From assembly GCF_000237925.1 (NCBI RefSeq), contig NC_031497.1, positions 5,077,295 through 5,141,294 on the forward strand: a DNA stretch of 64,000 bases, given 5' to 3'. Positions 12,701-20,880 of this stretch are shown piece after piece; the stretch's first letter is position 1, and each line of letters begins with the position of its first letter. The notes below the pieces were generated by a model. That model did not search any database and was not told the origin of the DNA. It worked only from the letters and a program-made list of their open reading frames with translations. Source of the DNA: Schistosoma mansoni. Taxonomy: Eukaryota > Platyhelminthes > Trematoda > Strigeidida > Schistosomatidae. The translations under genes and the position numbers were made by a program.

Positions 12701-14270
12701 AGTCACTGAATATAACTTTAATTTATTCATGAGATAGATAAAAACTTCGGAAATTGTTTTTTCTTGTTGAGTGTAAAGTTTTCTCTTAACAAATATACGC
12801 CAATAGTATTACGATAAAGAGGATATATAGGGTGATACCTATTCACTATCGTTGGTTTTAGGGTACATTTAAGTCATGATCTTAATAGTTTTAGGGATTC
12901 AGAATTAAAAGTTGTAGATCTGATATGAATAATACATAAATTAGGACATTTTCTAACGAGTATGAAATTTGATTACATAATTACGTAAACATAAAATAGT
13001 TTTATAAGAAATTAATACCTGTGCCATTCAAAAACCTTTTGGAATTCAGAGTTCATTTTGATTGAATCTCTTAAAAACATCATGGATACATGTGACAATT
13101 GAAATAAAAAAGTATAACATAAAATAAGAAAATTTAATTTAAAAGAACAGATGGATTATGACTAGCAAAACGATTTATAGAACGCATGTTTACTTCTATC
13201 TGGAGTTCTTTAGCTTGATGTAATTGCATCCGAGTGTTGGATTTCACATTTGAACTTGGACCTAATATCTTTGGTATTAAACACCAATATGTTATTTACT
13301 GAGCTACTGAGTTTAGATGGTTAGTTAACAATTCATACAAGATGCCTATATGTCAACAAAGACTGATCTTAATTGAGTCTTGAAGATCAGTAAAGGTATA
13401 ATTCGTACCTTTATCAATCTTGTATTTAAGATAAATGACCAACATATGGAGGAAATCCTCTAACAATTTATGTAATATATTTACATTGACCTTACCATAC
13501 CTACCTCAGATTAATTACGATATGAAGACTATTTTAATATCTTGTAACTTGTTTGTTTATGTCAAACAATATTCACATATTTAACAGACATATATATATA
13601 TATATGTACATACTGATTAATAAACAGAAACTTTACGCAATTTAATCATAATGTTTACTTACTTACGCCTGTTACCCCCAATGGAGCATAGGCCGCCAAC
13701 CAGCATTCTCCAACCCACTCAGTTCTGCGCCTTCTTTTCTAGTTCTATCCAAATTTTGTTCATTCTCCTCATGTCTGTCTCCATTTCTCAGAGTAATGTG
13801 TTCTTTGGTCTTCTTCTCCTCCTTTGACCTTCAAGATTTCATGTGAGGGATTACTTTGTGACGCAGTTGGGTGATTTCCTCAATGTGTGTCCTATCCACT
13901 TCCAACGCTTCTTCCTGATTTCTTCCTCCGCAGGAATCCGGTTTGTTCCCTCCCACAGTAGGTTGTTGCTGATAGTGTCTGGCCAACGGATCCGAAGTAT
14001 TTTGTGTAGACACATGTATCTTCTGGATGATGGCTTTCGTAGTTCTCCAGGTTTTCATTAATGTCATAAATGCTCATTAATATAATGTATTAAGGTAGTA
14101 GTATATTAACAAATTTGTTCAATATTTAGTTACTTTCAAATGATTTAAATGTACCTCACTAAATTTCTTAAATTTATTTATAGGATTTTGATGCCTATAA
14201 AATTTATGCAAAAGAACTATTAGATAATGAGAAAAGATTAAATAAGGAACTTCGAAAGTCATACCATTGA
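721..14270 (+). CDS. Coiled-coil protein gene, 3' part (5' end outside window)
   Basis: Phase-matched coding segments: 721-769, 791-978, 1020 to about 1176 (end uncertain), 4583-4816, 6529-6611, 9039-9132 and 14184-14270 (TGA). From 4583 on, the GT-AG borders and phases agree (0/0, 0/2, 1/0, 0). The product is rich in E, K, Q and L in heptad-like order (for example [20 protein letters not shown] and [18 protein letters not shown]). It has no membrane span and ends ELRKSYH. Exon 1020 carries [12 protein letters not shown], a VQT core like those in the other coiled-coil gene at 45.8-54.8 kb. The 5' end is odd. Segments 721-769 and 791-978 are in the same frame but separated by only 21 bases that contain an in-frame TAG, and the 978/1020 join needs a GC-AG intron. 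An extra exon may exist between 1176 and 4583. AATAAA signals follow at 14375. I do not recognise the family; a centrosomal, Golgi or cytoskeletal scaffold would fit but is not shown. Confidence 0.7.
1358..3174. repeat. Large inverted repeat, 167-bp arms 1358-1524 and 3008-3174
   Basis: The two arms are reverse complements at about 165 of 167 positions, with a 1.48-kb centre. Weaker inverted similarity continues on both sides of the arms, to about 1250 and 3255 outside and to about 1560 and 2970 inside. No target-site duplication is obvious at the arm ends. It could be a long-TIR or foldback DNA element, or an old inverted duplication whose middle was homogenised by gene conversion. It sits in an intron of the coiled-coil gene. 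Confidence 0.85.
2504..2785 (-). CDS. Hypothetical 93-aa ORF between the inverted arms
   Basis: This is an uninterrupted ATG-to-TAA frame on the opposite strand to the host gene, in the centre of the inverted repeat. The product is a mixed-composition soluble sequence (for example [20 protein letters not shown] and [18 protein letters not shown]). It has no signal peptide or membrane span and no transposase motif that I recognise. Its amino-acid make-up is less biased than expected for a chance frame in AT-rich intron DNA. It could be cargo or a relic gene of the element, or a chance frame. Confidence 0.35.
   Translation of the reverse strand: MEPFDKTIQNPPVTILELIDGLYCEFFFDVLYPNGAFYLIDSRTLCFLSRYDGSCTDGYFRQHLLKPFVFIKRQPDVSEQDRLKFSEQAIGED
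3175..4582. other. Intron DNA, nothing recognised
   Basis: AT-rich sequence between the inverted repeat and the next exon of the coiled-coil gene. No coding exon, tRNA or known repeat was seen, apart from weak similarity to the outer part of the inverted repeat up to about 3255. Confidence 0.5.
4817..8270. other. Intron DNA around exon 6529-6611, nothing recognised
   Basis: Apart from the 83-base exon at 6529-6611 I see only AT-rich intron sequence with short simple repeats (for example ATA repeats near 6945). Confidence 0.5.
8285..8822 (+). repeat. Interspersed repeat of about 530 bp, copy 1
   Basis: This stretch is markedly more GC-rich than its surroundings. It matches, with indels, an inverted copy at 25632-26135 and a direct copy at 41005-41515. 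All begin near CCCCCAAATGCCCTGGTACG and end in an A/T-rich tail after TTGTACCAATATTT, followed by AAATAAAATAAA. That polarised A-rich tail suggests a retroposed element. Short ORFs inside it are not conserved between copies. Confidence 0.75.
9371..9884 (+). mobile_element. Solo LTR (518-bp family), copy 1
   Basis: It begins TGTTATATCCCG and ends GTTATAACA, the TG...CA inverted ends of an LTR. It aligns along its length with the copies at 33490-34007 (+), 11383-11898 (-) and 14425-14944 (-). The flanks are GCTTT on the left and GCTTA on the right, a target duplication with one change. No gag or pol lies beside it, so it is a solo LTR. It lies in the last intron of the coiled-coil gene. Confidence 0.8.
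10324..10520 (-). mobile_element. Hammerhead SINE family 2, palindromic copy
   Basis: The centre carries a hammerhead-like core on the minus strand (10364-10409). It is flanked by inverted arms of about 40 bp that both carry the family tail (TCAATTAAAGCTAGACCA and its reverse). The right flank ends in TTACTATAATATCCACAAAA, shared with 15750-15800 and, inverted, with 21945-21980. The tRNA-like head is missing here. Confidence 0.7.
10364..10409 (-). ncRNA. Hammerhead-like ribozyme, degenerate core
   Basis: On the minus strand: stem I ACACTG/CAGTGT (6 bp), then TTGAGGA, stem II GTCC/GGAC around CATACTA, then GAAA and a very short stem III with TGTT at the cleavage position. Compared with CUGANGA, the invariant first C has become T, so this copy is probably inactive. 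Confidence 0.6.
11383..11898 (-). mobile_element. Solo LTR (518-bp family), copy 2
   Basis: Read on the minus strand it begins TGATATATCCCATGG and ends in CAATCGATATAACA, matching the other copies. The flanks ATTTC and GTTTC agree at 4 of 5 bases and are likely a target duplication. It is in inverted orientation to copy 1, 1.5 kb away. Confidence 0.8.
11899..13650. other. Intron DNA with a small inverted-repeat element
   Basis: Mostly featureless AT-rich intron. At about 12473-12592 a 120-bp unit has 20-bp inverted ends (TAGGAATAATATATTT and its complement), MITE-like. A (TA)n tract lies at 13590-13605. Confidence 0.5.
13651..14075 (-). mobile_element. SR2-like (RTE) 3' end, 5'-truncated
   Basis: The minus strand encodes the C-terminal tail of an SR2-type RTE protein in broken frames. 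It matches the C-terminal region of the copy at 35290-37515. Its 3' end is the TAGGCGTAAGTAAGTAA-like tandem tail, seen on the plus strand as TTACTTACTTACGCCTGTTA. It ends about 110 bp before the last exon of the host gene. Confidence 0.8.
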
Positions 14271-14374
14271 AAGGGATAGAAATGATGAAAGGAAAGTATA
14301 ATTTATCTTTGGAAAAACAATTATTTCTTCAAATAGATTACAGTAATGTGTCTATCTATCTATATATAATCTCT

Positions 14375-14380
14375 AATAAA
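14375..14380 (+). promoter_or_regulatory. Polyadenylation signal AATAAA
   Basis: The first AATAAA lies 105 bases after the TGA of the coiled-coil gene; further ones follow within 20 bases. It is just upstream of the inserted LTR at 14425. Confidence 0.5.
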
Positions 14381-14424
14381 TCAATAAATAATATTGATTT
14401 CGTTTTATTTATTTTGTAACAAAC

Positions 14425-14944
14425 TGTTATATCGAGTGAGTAAGTGAGTACATGCCTTGTTTATATATGAGTGATAAGACCGCCAATTGAAGAGGAGTGA
14501 ATTATCGATCCAATTAAGAATACACAAAAGCCGTATGAGCAGTCTTGAACACTTATCAGTCATGCTTCCTGCCTAGCCCAATCAGTAAAGTCCAGAACAC
14601 CAATAACAGTCTCTGCAATATCAATCATTATTCTCAAACATACTGGGTTCATATATCAAGCACATAGACCACATCGTACCATAAAATAGAAAATAACATT
14701 GGTACAAGATTTGGCCAAATGTGAATGTGAATGTGGGGAACAGTAATTAATTGACTAGGAATAACTCAAGAACGGTAAATTGTATAATAATAGTTCATAA
14801 GTCAAAATAAAGCTTATAATAAGAGGGACATGAATATGAATAGTTTAGTCCGTTAACAATTATATAATAGGAAATATACATATCACATTGGTCCACAAAT
14901 AGTTCTTAAAAGTTACCATTCATAAATCTCCACGGGATATAACA
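14425..14944 (-). mobile_element. Solo LTR (518-bp family), copy 3
   Basis: Minus-strand LTR from TGTTATATCCCGTGG to the ATATAACA end. Both flanks read CAAAC, a perfect 5-bp target-site duplication. It carries the TATATAAAC TATA-like stretch of the family. It inserted just behind the 3' end of the coiled-coil gene. Confidence 0.9.
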
Positions 14945-16420
14945 CAAACAAAATGTAAACAATCCAGTAAAACATTACAAGCAAATTTGGAAATGGTATC
15001 ATATAAATGATAAGGTATTAAAAAAAATGGTTTCTCAATAAATTTTGTCTATGAAAATGTCGGATAGCAGGATAATGTGCTTACAAGAATTCCTACTATA
15101 TGGCATATCTCTTAGTGATTAAAACATGTGTCTTGATTAAGTCTGTATAAATCTATATTAGTTAGAATAAAAAGTTACAATTTTATAACATTTGGATGAA
15201 TTCATAGAAATATGTTAGCTCTTTTGAAAATGCAAAGACACATTTATCAATAAATTCTTTTATTGATAAAGTTAGAAACTCGTTTTACCTCCAGAAACAA
15301 AAAGAAATTTGATCTTATCAAAGCCCGTGTGAACAGACCATTTGTTATGGGAGCTGTTGTATTGTCGAGTTTAATTGTTGACTAATTTGCCTATATTGCC
15401 CTGTAGCATCAGGACCTCTTTATCCGATAACAAAGCGACCTCTTAACCAATAACCCAGTGACCATGAATTATGACAAGATAATCTGAATGCTTACTGGTC
15501 CACTAGCTCCTTACAGTCAGAGGATGGAGGTAACAAATAGATTTACTTTCTATTTTATACTCTATTATTTCATGAATCAAAAATCATACAACTACATACC
15601 TCAAACACATGTGAGCAAGTAACACAAATATGCATAAGCAAATATTCATAACTCAGTCATTATTAGTACAAAAATAGAACAATAGAGTAATAAAAAATCT
15701 TAATAGTTGAGATCATGAATCGATTGAAGCTAGACACCGATGATCTCAACTATTAAAATTACTATAATATCCACAAAAACACTCTTCTGATTGTTATATA
15801 CTAGGAAAAAGTAAGTACTGATAACCTACGGGACCTCTTATTAGACTATTATTCTATTTATATTCCTATGGTATAACTATTCGGTAACTGGATTATCTAT
15901 GTCTATATTCATCTTATTATTAGCTTCATTTTGACCTATTGATTATTATTATATGATTTATTGTTCCTAAATTATACTCGGTTTATTGAGTACTGTCTCC
16001 CACGCTTCCAGCCACGTTTGGCTTGATTTTGTACAAATATTATTTTCTATTTTATGGTATGATGTGGCCTGTCTGTCTGATATATAAACAAAGTATGCTT
16101 GAAATAAACGATTCGTATTGCCGAGGCTGATATTGGTGTTTTGGACTCAAGTGGACGGGTTGGGCGGATAAGGATCAATAAGGACGCTAGATTACTGATA
16201 CTAATCGAACGTCATTGCCACAGTGTGGGGGTCGTAGAAGTCGTATTCTATTGGTGGAAAATTTACGCGAATTACGTCCTTGTTAAATTCGTAAGGTCAT
16301 AACGAATCAGCGACGACCTTGGTCAAGTCATAACAATTGGCTACAGCCTAGGTCAAAAACATAACACTGATATTAATAAAAAATCATTTATAAATCTGAA
16401 AGATTAAGAAATACAGTAAT
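14945..16420. other. Intergenic repeat debris
   Basis: No gene seen. At 15697-15752 a short hairpin (AATAGTTGAGATCAT and its complement) is followed by the hammerhead SINE tail TTACTATAATATCCACAAAA. From about 15840 to 16210 there is a strongly diverged copy of the 518-bp LTR family (shared TTATTATTAGCTTCATTTTGACC and TTCTATTTTATGGT blocks). Confidence 0.5.
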
Positions 16421-16424
16421 TAAA

Positions 16425-16805
16425 TTCACTTGGTATTGTTTGTTTGAATCTTCCCATTGATGTTTAGGACTGCAACCTGTCAGTCTCTTATTGACATATA
16501 TGCATACTGTGCGTATTGCCTTGAAATAGCCTTAATTTACAAGCATTATAAGCAAAGGTGGATAATGGCTAGCAGTGGAATCCAGTTTGACGCGCGTTTC
16601 GTCCTATTTGGGAGTCGTCAGCTGGATGTACCAGCATTTCAGAGTTGATGTTCACTCTGGGACTCGAACCCAGCAACTTTCGCTTCAGTTAAGGCTATAT
16701 CGAGGCAATACGCACAGTATGCACATATGTCAATAAGAGACTGACAGGTTGCAGTCCTAAACATCAATAGGAAGATTCAAACAAACAATACTAAGTGAAT
16801 TCAAA
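16425..16805 (-). mobile_element. Sm-alpha-like SINE, rearranged into an inverted pair
   Basis: The minus-strand SINE body (16425-16690) holds the tRNA B-box-like GGGTTCGAGTCCC and a hammerhead. The tail region (16425-16535) is repeated in inverse at 16690-16805, giving two arms of about 110 bp. The copy at 46700-47010 shows the normal order, so this one is a fold-back rearrangement. Confidence 0.75.
16580..16626 (-). ncRNA. Hammerhead-like ribozyme, decayed
   Basis: Minus strand: ATCCAG, CTGACGA, then CTCCCAAATAGGAC, GAAA, CGCGCGTC and CTGGAT. The first base of stem II is C instead of G, which breaks a pair. Two extra bases lie between the GTC cleavage triplet and the 3' strand of stem I. 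Both changes should weaken or abolish cleavage. Confidence 0.65.
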
Positions 16806-16824
16806 CTTCGCCCTATTTCACAAG

Positions 16825-17015
16825 AAAGTGGCTATCAGGACTCAGTAGCTGAGTGGATAAGGCGATGGCGTTTGAACCGAAAGGCATTGGGTTCGAGTCC
16901 TAGAGTGAACATCAACTCTGAGATGCAGATACGTTCAGATGACGAGTCCCAAATTGGACGAAACGTGTGTCCTGGATTCCACTGCTAGCCACTATCCATC
17001 TTTGCTCATAAATAT
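16825..17015 (+). mobile_element. Sm-alpha-like SINE, plus-strand copy
   Basis: The tRNA-like head has an A-box-like TAGCTGAGTGG near 16846 and a B-box GGTTCGAGTCC at 16890-16900. A hammerhead-like motif follows (about 16934-16978), then the shared body GGATTCCACTGCTAGCCAC. It lacks the far 3' part of the family. It is next to the rearranged minus copy. Confidence 0.8.
16934..16978 (+). ncRNA. Hammerhead-like ribozyme with C-to-A core change
   Basis: Reads TTCAG, ATGACGA, GTCC/GGAC around CAAATT, GAAA, CGTGTGTC, CTGGAT. The core first base C3 is A. C3 pairs with G8 in the active site, so loss of activity is expected. Confidence 0.65.
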
Positions 17016-17477
17016 AACAATTGTTTGTAAGTCAGATGAAAACTTACAAATAAGCAGACATAGAAATAAACTAATCCAAACATTCAATACTTATGTACTA
17101 AAAAATGTAAATGATAATTATCTACAAAATAATTCAAAATTTTAGACCTATTTGGAATCGTTGATTCGACACTTACAAGTGGATTCTTCTTTGTGAGAAA
17201 TGTCAGTTTGTTATGTGTGGATACAACAACACTCACAAATACGTTCCATGTTTAACATGGAATAAACGATGAAAGTTCCACGACCAAACCATTCAGCTCA
17301 GGGAACAAACCCACATCAAAATCATCCACCTGAGCTACAAATCTTCTCCACCATCTCATTCTTATATTCGCTTCGAATGTATGTAAAGAACCTTACTTTC
17401 GTCAAACTTTAATCTAATTCAGTAATTTGTCAGGTTTTAGTGCTATGATATTTCTATAGGACATAGGGATATTGCAG

Positions 17478-17870
17478 TGTCGGTTGCTGTGTTAAGTCCA
17501 CATAGCTTGTTCTAGTTTCTGGACAAACCAATTTATCTATTCTATTCAAGCTACATTTTGACCTTGTTAATTATTCGATTATCAACCTTGACTATTTTTA
17601 TGTGAGCGTATGTGTGTACGTTTCTTATCTTATCACATGTCTGTAACTTGTATTTGTGTGACTATAAATATCGATTAACGCTTGGTTAAATCGCGTTGGC
17701 TCACACGCCTTCTCCATTGAACGTCATTTTGCTTCATTTCTTCGATCGTTTGTCTGGATCAACGATTGGATGAAATACACGTATTCGGAATTCATTCTCG
17801 TGTTTGACTTATTAAATTCTGTCATTCGCCAACGGAATTTAAGTTGATGGTTATATCCTATGATCGGCAA
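17478..17870 (+). repeat. Possible diverged LTR or other repeat
   Basis: The sequence starts TGTCGGTTGCTG and ends GATCGGCAACA, weakly inverted ends. It contains a CTATAAATA TATA-like box and is compositionally unlike its flanks. No target duplication was seen. It may be a degenerate Gypsy LTR, but this is not secure. Confidence 0.3.
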
Positions 17871-18177
17871 CATATATTTTTTGATAACAAGCAGCAAACG
17901 ATCTGCCTGGAGTCAGATCTCGCGCCACTAAATATAAGATGCTGAAATGATCAATTTCACTAACTGTTGATACAATGCTTACTGTAATGTCAATCTGATC
18001 GGCCAGTATTAAACATAACAAAGACTAGTTTTTCTTATCAATATTTTAGTGGACTAGTTGATTATACTGCTCGATTGCATAGAAAAAAATAACAAGAACT
18101 CAGTAATTCTAGGATTAATTCCGATGAAATAATGAATATCAAATAGACACTATTTATAAGAATATGTTTTATATAAA

Positions 18178-18545
18178 TGTTGTGGAGATCCAGAAAACTC
18201 GTAAAAATCCAAAAGGGCTCCGAAAACGTTGAGAAGCATCTTACCCAATCCGTACTCAATAGAATTTTTGCCGGAAACATCTAGAATGTGCAAAGTCTAA
18301 TGTCGCGTTTCTGATTGGACGATTACCTATACTGTTACTATGTTTAGCAGCGTTTCAGAAATTTCTGGAAGCCCAAGCTTATCTAAAATACTATATGTAT
18401 CCTCGGTTTTCTGTACATAAACGAACCTTGGAGTAAAGCGTTCCTTTCATATTTCGTGCTTTTCCTATCATATTCAAGTCGCTGTATTGATCTAGCCTGA
18501 AGGTTACTAGAAGAGCATAGGAACCGAATCTAGCGTCCAATCAGG
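18178..18545 (+). repeat. Degenerate LTR related to the 347-bp family
   Basis: It shares ordered blocks with the intact solo LTR at 37573-37919: TGTTG...GGAGAT, the TTTTCTGTACA block, GAACCTTG followed by TAAAGCG, and AAGTCGCTG. No clear ends or target duplication remain. Confidence 0.5.
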
Positions 18546-18954
18546 AAACTTATCAATAAATAAGTAGGAAAAACTGGTTGGTTGCAAACACTATGATCTA
18601 TTCGAAAGGTCAGTGAAAACTGTGACGACCAATAGTTCAGAAGTGTGATTGCCATTCGAATCAAATGTTTCTTTTAGATTCTACGAACTAAATTAATTAA
18701 TCACTGTTAACAAACACATGATCCTAAATCTAGCGATTCCAGATAAAATAGAAGTTGTCATGCCTTGATTCACTTCTCTCAGTAAAGTGTCTGAGACAGT
18801 TTCTACTAACGGCAACCTATCTGCACTAAGAATTAATAACATCAATAATTTAATGGATGTATAAGACTGAGGAAACAACTAAGTGTCATAAATATCAAAA
18901 TGGAGTCACTTATATCATATTCGACAGTTTTTGATTCCAGAAAGGAAATCCATG

Positions 18955-19584
18955 TCCAATATAAATAAAGTCACGAATTTATTAAAACTAAAACATGTTC
19001 TTAAAACAATAGCTATCATCAATTTTATCTTTCGTGAAGGAACTAAGTGTATAATTTCTAGATTTAGTGTCACTGTGTGCAACATATCTGATGAAACATT
19101 ACTAAAACCGGTTAGAGATTCTGTATTGTGAGTAGCTGAGCTTCTGAAGAGCTCTTTTTAGTGTATTCATTTTATTAAAAATTGTCAACGGTTTTCCCAC
19201 CCTATATTTTTTCTTCTATTCGTACTTTCTTGTCGAGGGACTGAAAAGGCCTAAACGATTAATTGATGTCTCTGCTAAGTTCACAAATGTCCTTATCGTT
19301 AAAGATAAAACTGAAAACGGAAGAAATATGAAGACGGTAGAGATACGTACAGACTCTCACTAATGATACAAGTTCCCCAATGTCACCCCCGTTTATTTCA
19401 ATGGTCTATTGTAGCGACACCTGTTTATCCAAGTTATCACGTATTAAAGAAAGCTGTTAGTATAATACGAGCTCTTCACAGTGTCGATCCAAATCTAACG
19501 ACTAGAGTGTTTCTGACATATTTTACGATTTCCGATAATATGCCCTACAACAAAACAAAAAATAAACTCAAACATGTAATTTAA
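18955..19584 (+). CDS. Possible two-exon orphan gene, 134 aa
   Basis: Exon 1 is 18955-19127, ATG to phase 2, followed by a strong GTGAGT donor. Exon 2 is 19353-19584, after a GTACAG acceptor, and ends with TAA. The phases fit and give 134 aa. The upstream TTTTTGATTCCAG acceptor-like sequence means exon 1 could extend slightly 5'. The product has no signal peptide and no repeat character (for example LVDxLLRE-type repeats are absent; visible stretches include PVYPSYHVLKKAVSIIRALH). I do not recognise a family. It lies 1.3 kb upstream of the Tctex1 gene on the same strand. The case rests on frame length, splice signals and non-repetitive composition; it could still be chance. Confidence 0.4.
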
Positions 19585-20086
19585 CAGTTCATTATCCCTT
19601 TAAATTATTCTAATAAGTCAGTAGGGTAGGTAGCCGATATCGGGACTATAAAAATCTAGCCTGGAACATCCGACAAACTCTGGTAAGTAGGTGGGGTCGA
19701 AGTAACTTCTTTTGGTGAATTTCCGATCATTTTTTATCAGGCTTTACATTTACATATAAACACATTTTCAAAACATTTAAATAATCATGATTTGAATGAA
19801 CATTTCTATCTGGAAACGTGAATACTGATGAGAAATTACCGAAAATACATATATGCCGAAATTTTCTATCCTAATTCTTAGTTTTCACTGGTAATTGAAT
19901 TTAGTTAGTCAAATTCCTTGATTGAACTAAAGTTACATTGGAAAATGTTTGACGGAAAAGAATATCCCTTGTTTGCTTTTCTCTTAAATTTTATTTTGAC
20001 CAGTGGTTGTTCCTTGTCCAACTAATAAGTAACTCATGTACTAATGTACATCATTAGGAATTTTCAAAAAATAGAATAGTAGTTTC

Positions 20087-20128
<42 letters not shown>

Positions 20129-20880
20129 CCACTTCGTCAGTTAATGTTTTTATCTCCTAAAGTCTCTTTCATTTGGGACTGGCGAAATCGGTTTTATGAG
20201 CGAATTAGTAGTTCAGCTAATCCAATCAGATTTAAAAATTCATAATGTTAACTAGACTAACACAACAATTAGTAAGCTATATAACTTGATATTACAGTAC
20301 ACTGTTTATTTTTATCAGTAGGCCGATGGAACTGCGTTTTGTTTTTACTAATACGTATCAATATGACTTGACTTCATGAAATAGTCCATACTTTACTTAC
20401 TTACTTACATACGCCTGTTACTCCCAAAGGAGCATAGGCCGAAATGATCCATAGTTCTAATCAATATTATCTATTAAGTTAAATAAAAGAGCGATTTTTA
20501 TTTTACTAATAAAACTTAACTATTTTAAATAGATTTATCAAACAGAATGTCTTTTTAATAGGATAAACAATCCTGTTGTATTTGCCAAACAAGTTAATTC
20601 ATCGATAATTTATTCTTTACCTAAATGATGATGATGATTACAGGAAGTAAATGAATGCAAGTATACTATCGAAAACATTTGTAAATAATTCAAAATAACC
20701 TTTCCGAGTACTGTGATGTTGTAGAGTAAACTAAAATATACCTTGTATCTAGGCAACAGTTACATCCTGGAGACTGTTTAAAGTAGGATACCTCATACGC
20801 CACTTGATATATATATATATATATATATGTATGAGTTAAAGATAGGAACTGTATTTTCCTAACATCTAATTCGAATTATC
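19585..20880. other. Intergenic DNA with (TA)n tracts and an SR2 tail
   Basis: (TA)n tracts lie at 20091-20125 and 20807-20828. At 20393-20440 there is a very short SR2-like 3' end on the minus strand (TTAC repeats then GCCTGTTACTCCC and AGCATAGGCCG). No gene was seen otherwise. The Tctex1 gene promoter should lie here but no motif stands out. Confidence 0.55.

Noticed and set aside
16816-16830. Target duplication around the plus Sm-alpha copy
   Set aside because: The left end is clear but the right end near 17015 is truncated, so flanks cannot be compared.
16840-16905. tRNA gene-like A and B boxes
   Set aside because: The boxes belong to the head of an Sm-alpha-like SINE. The acceptor and anticodon stems do not close, and the same head recurs next to hammerheads elsewhere.
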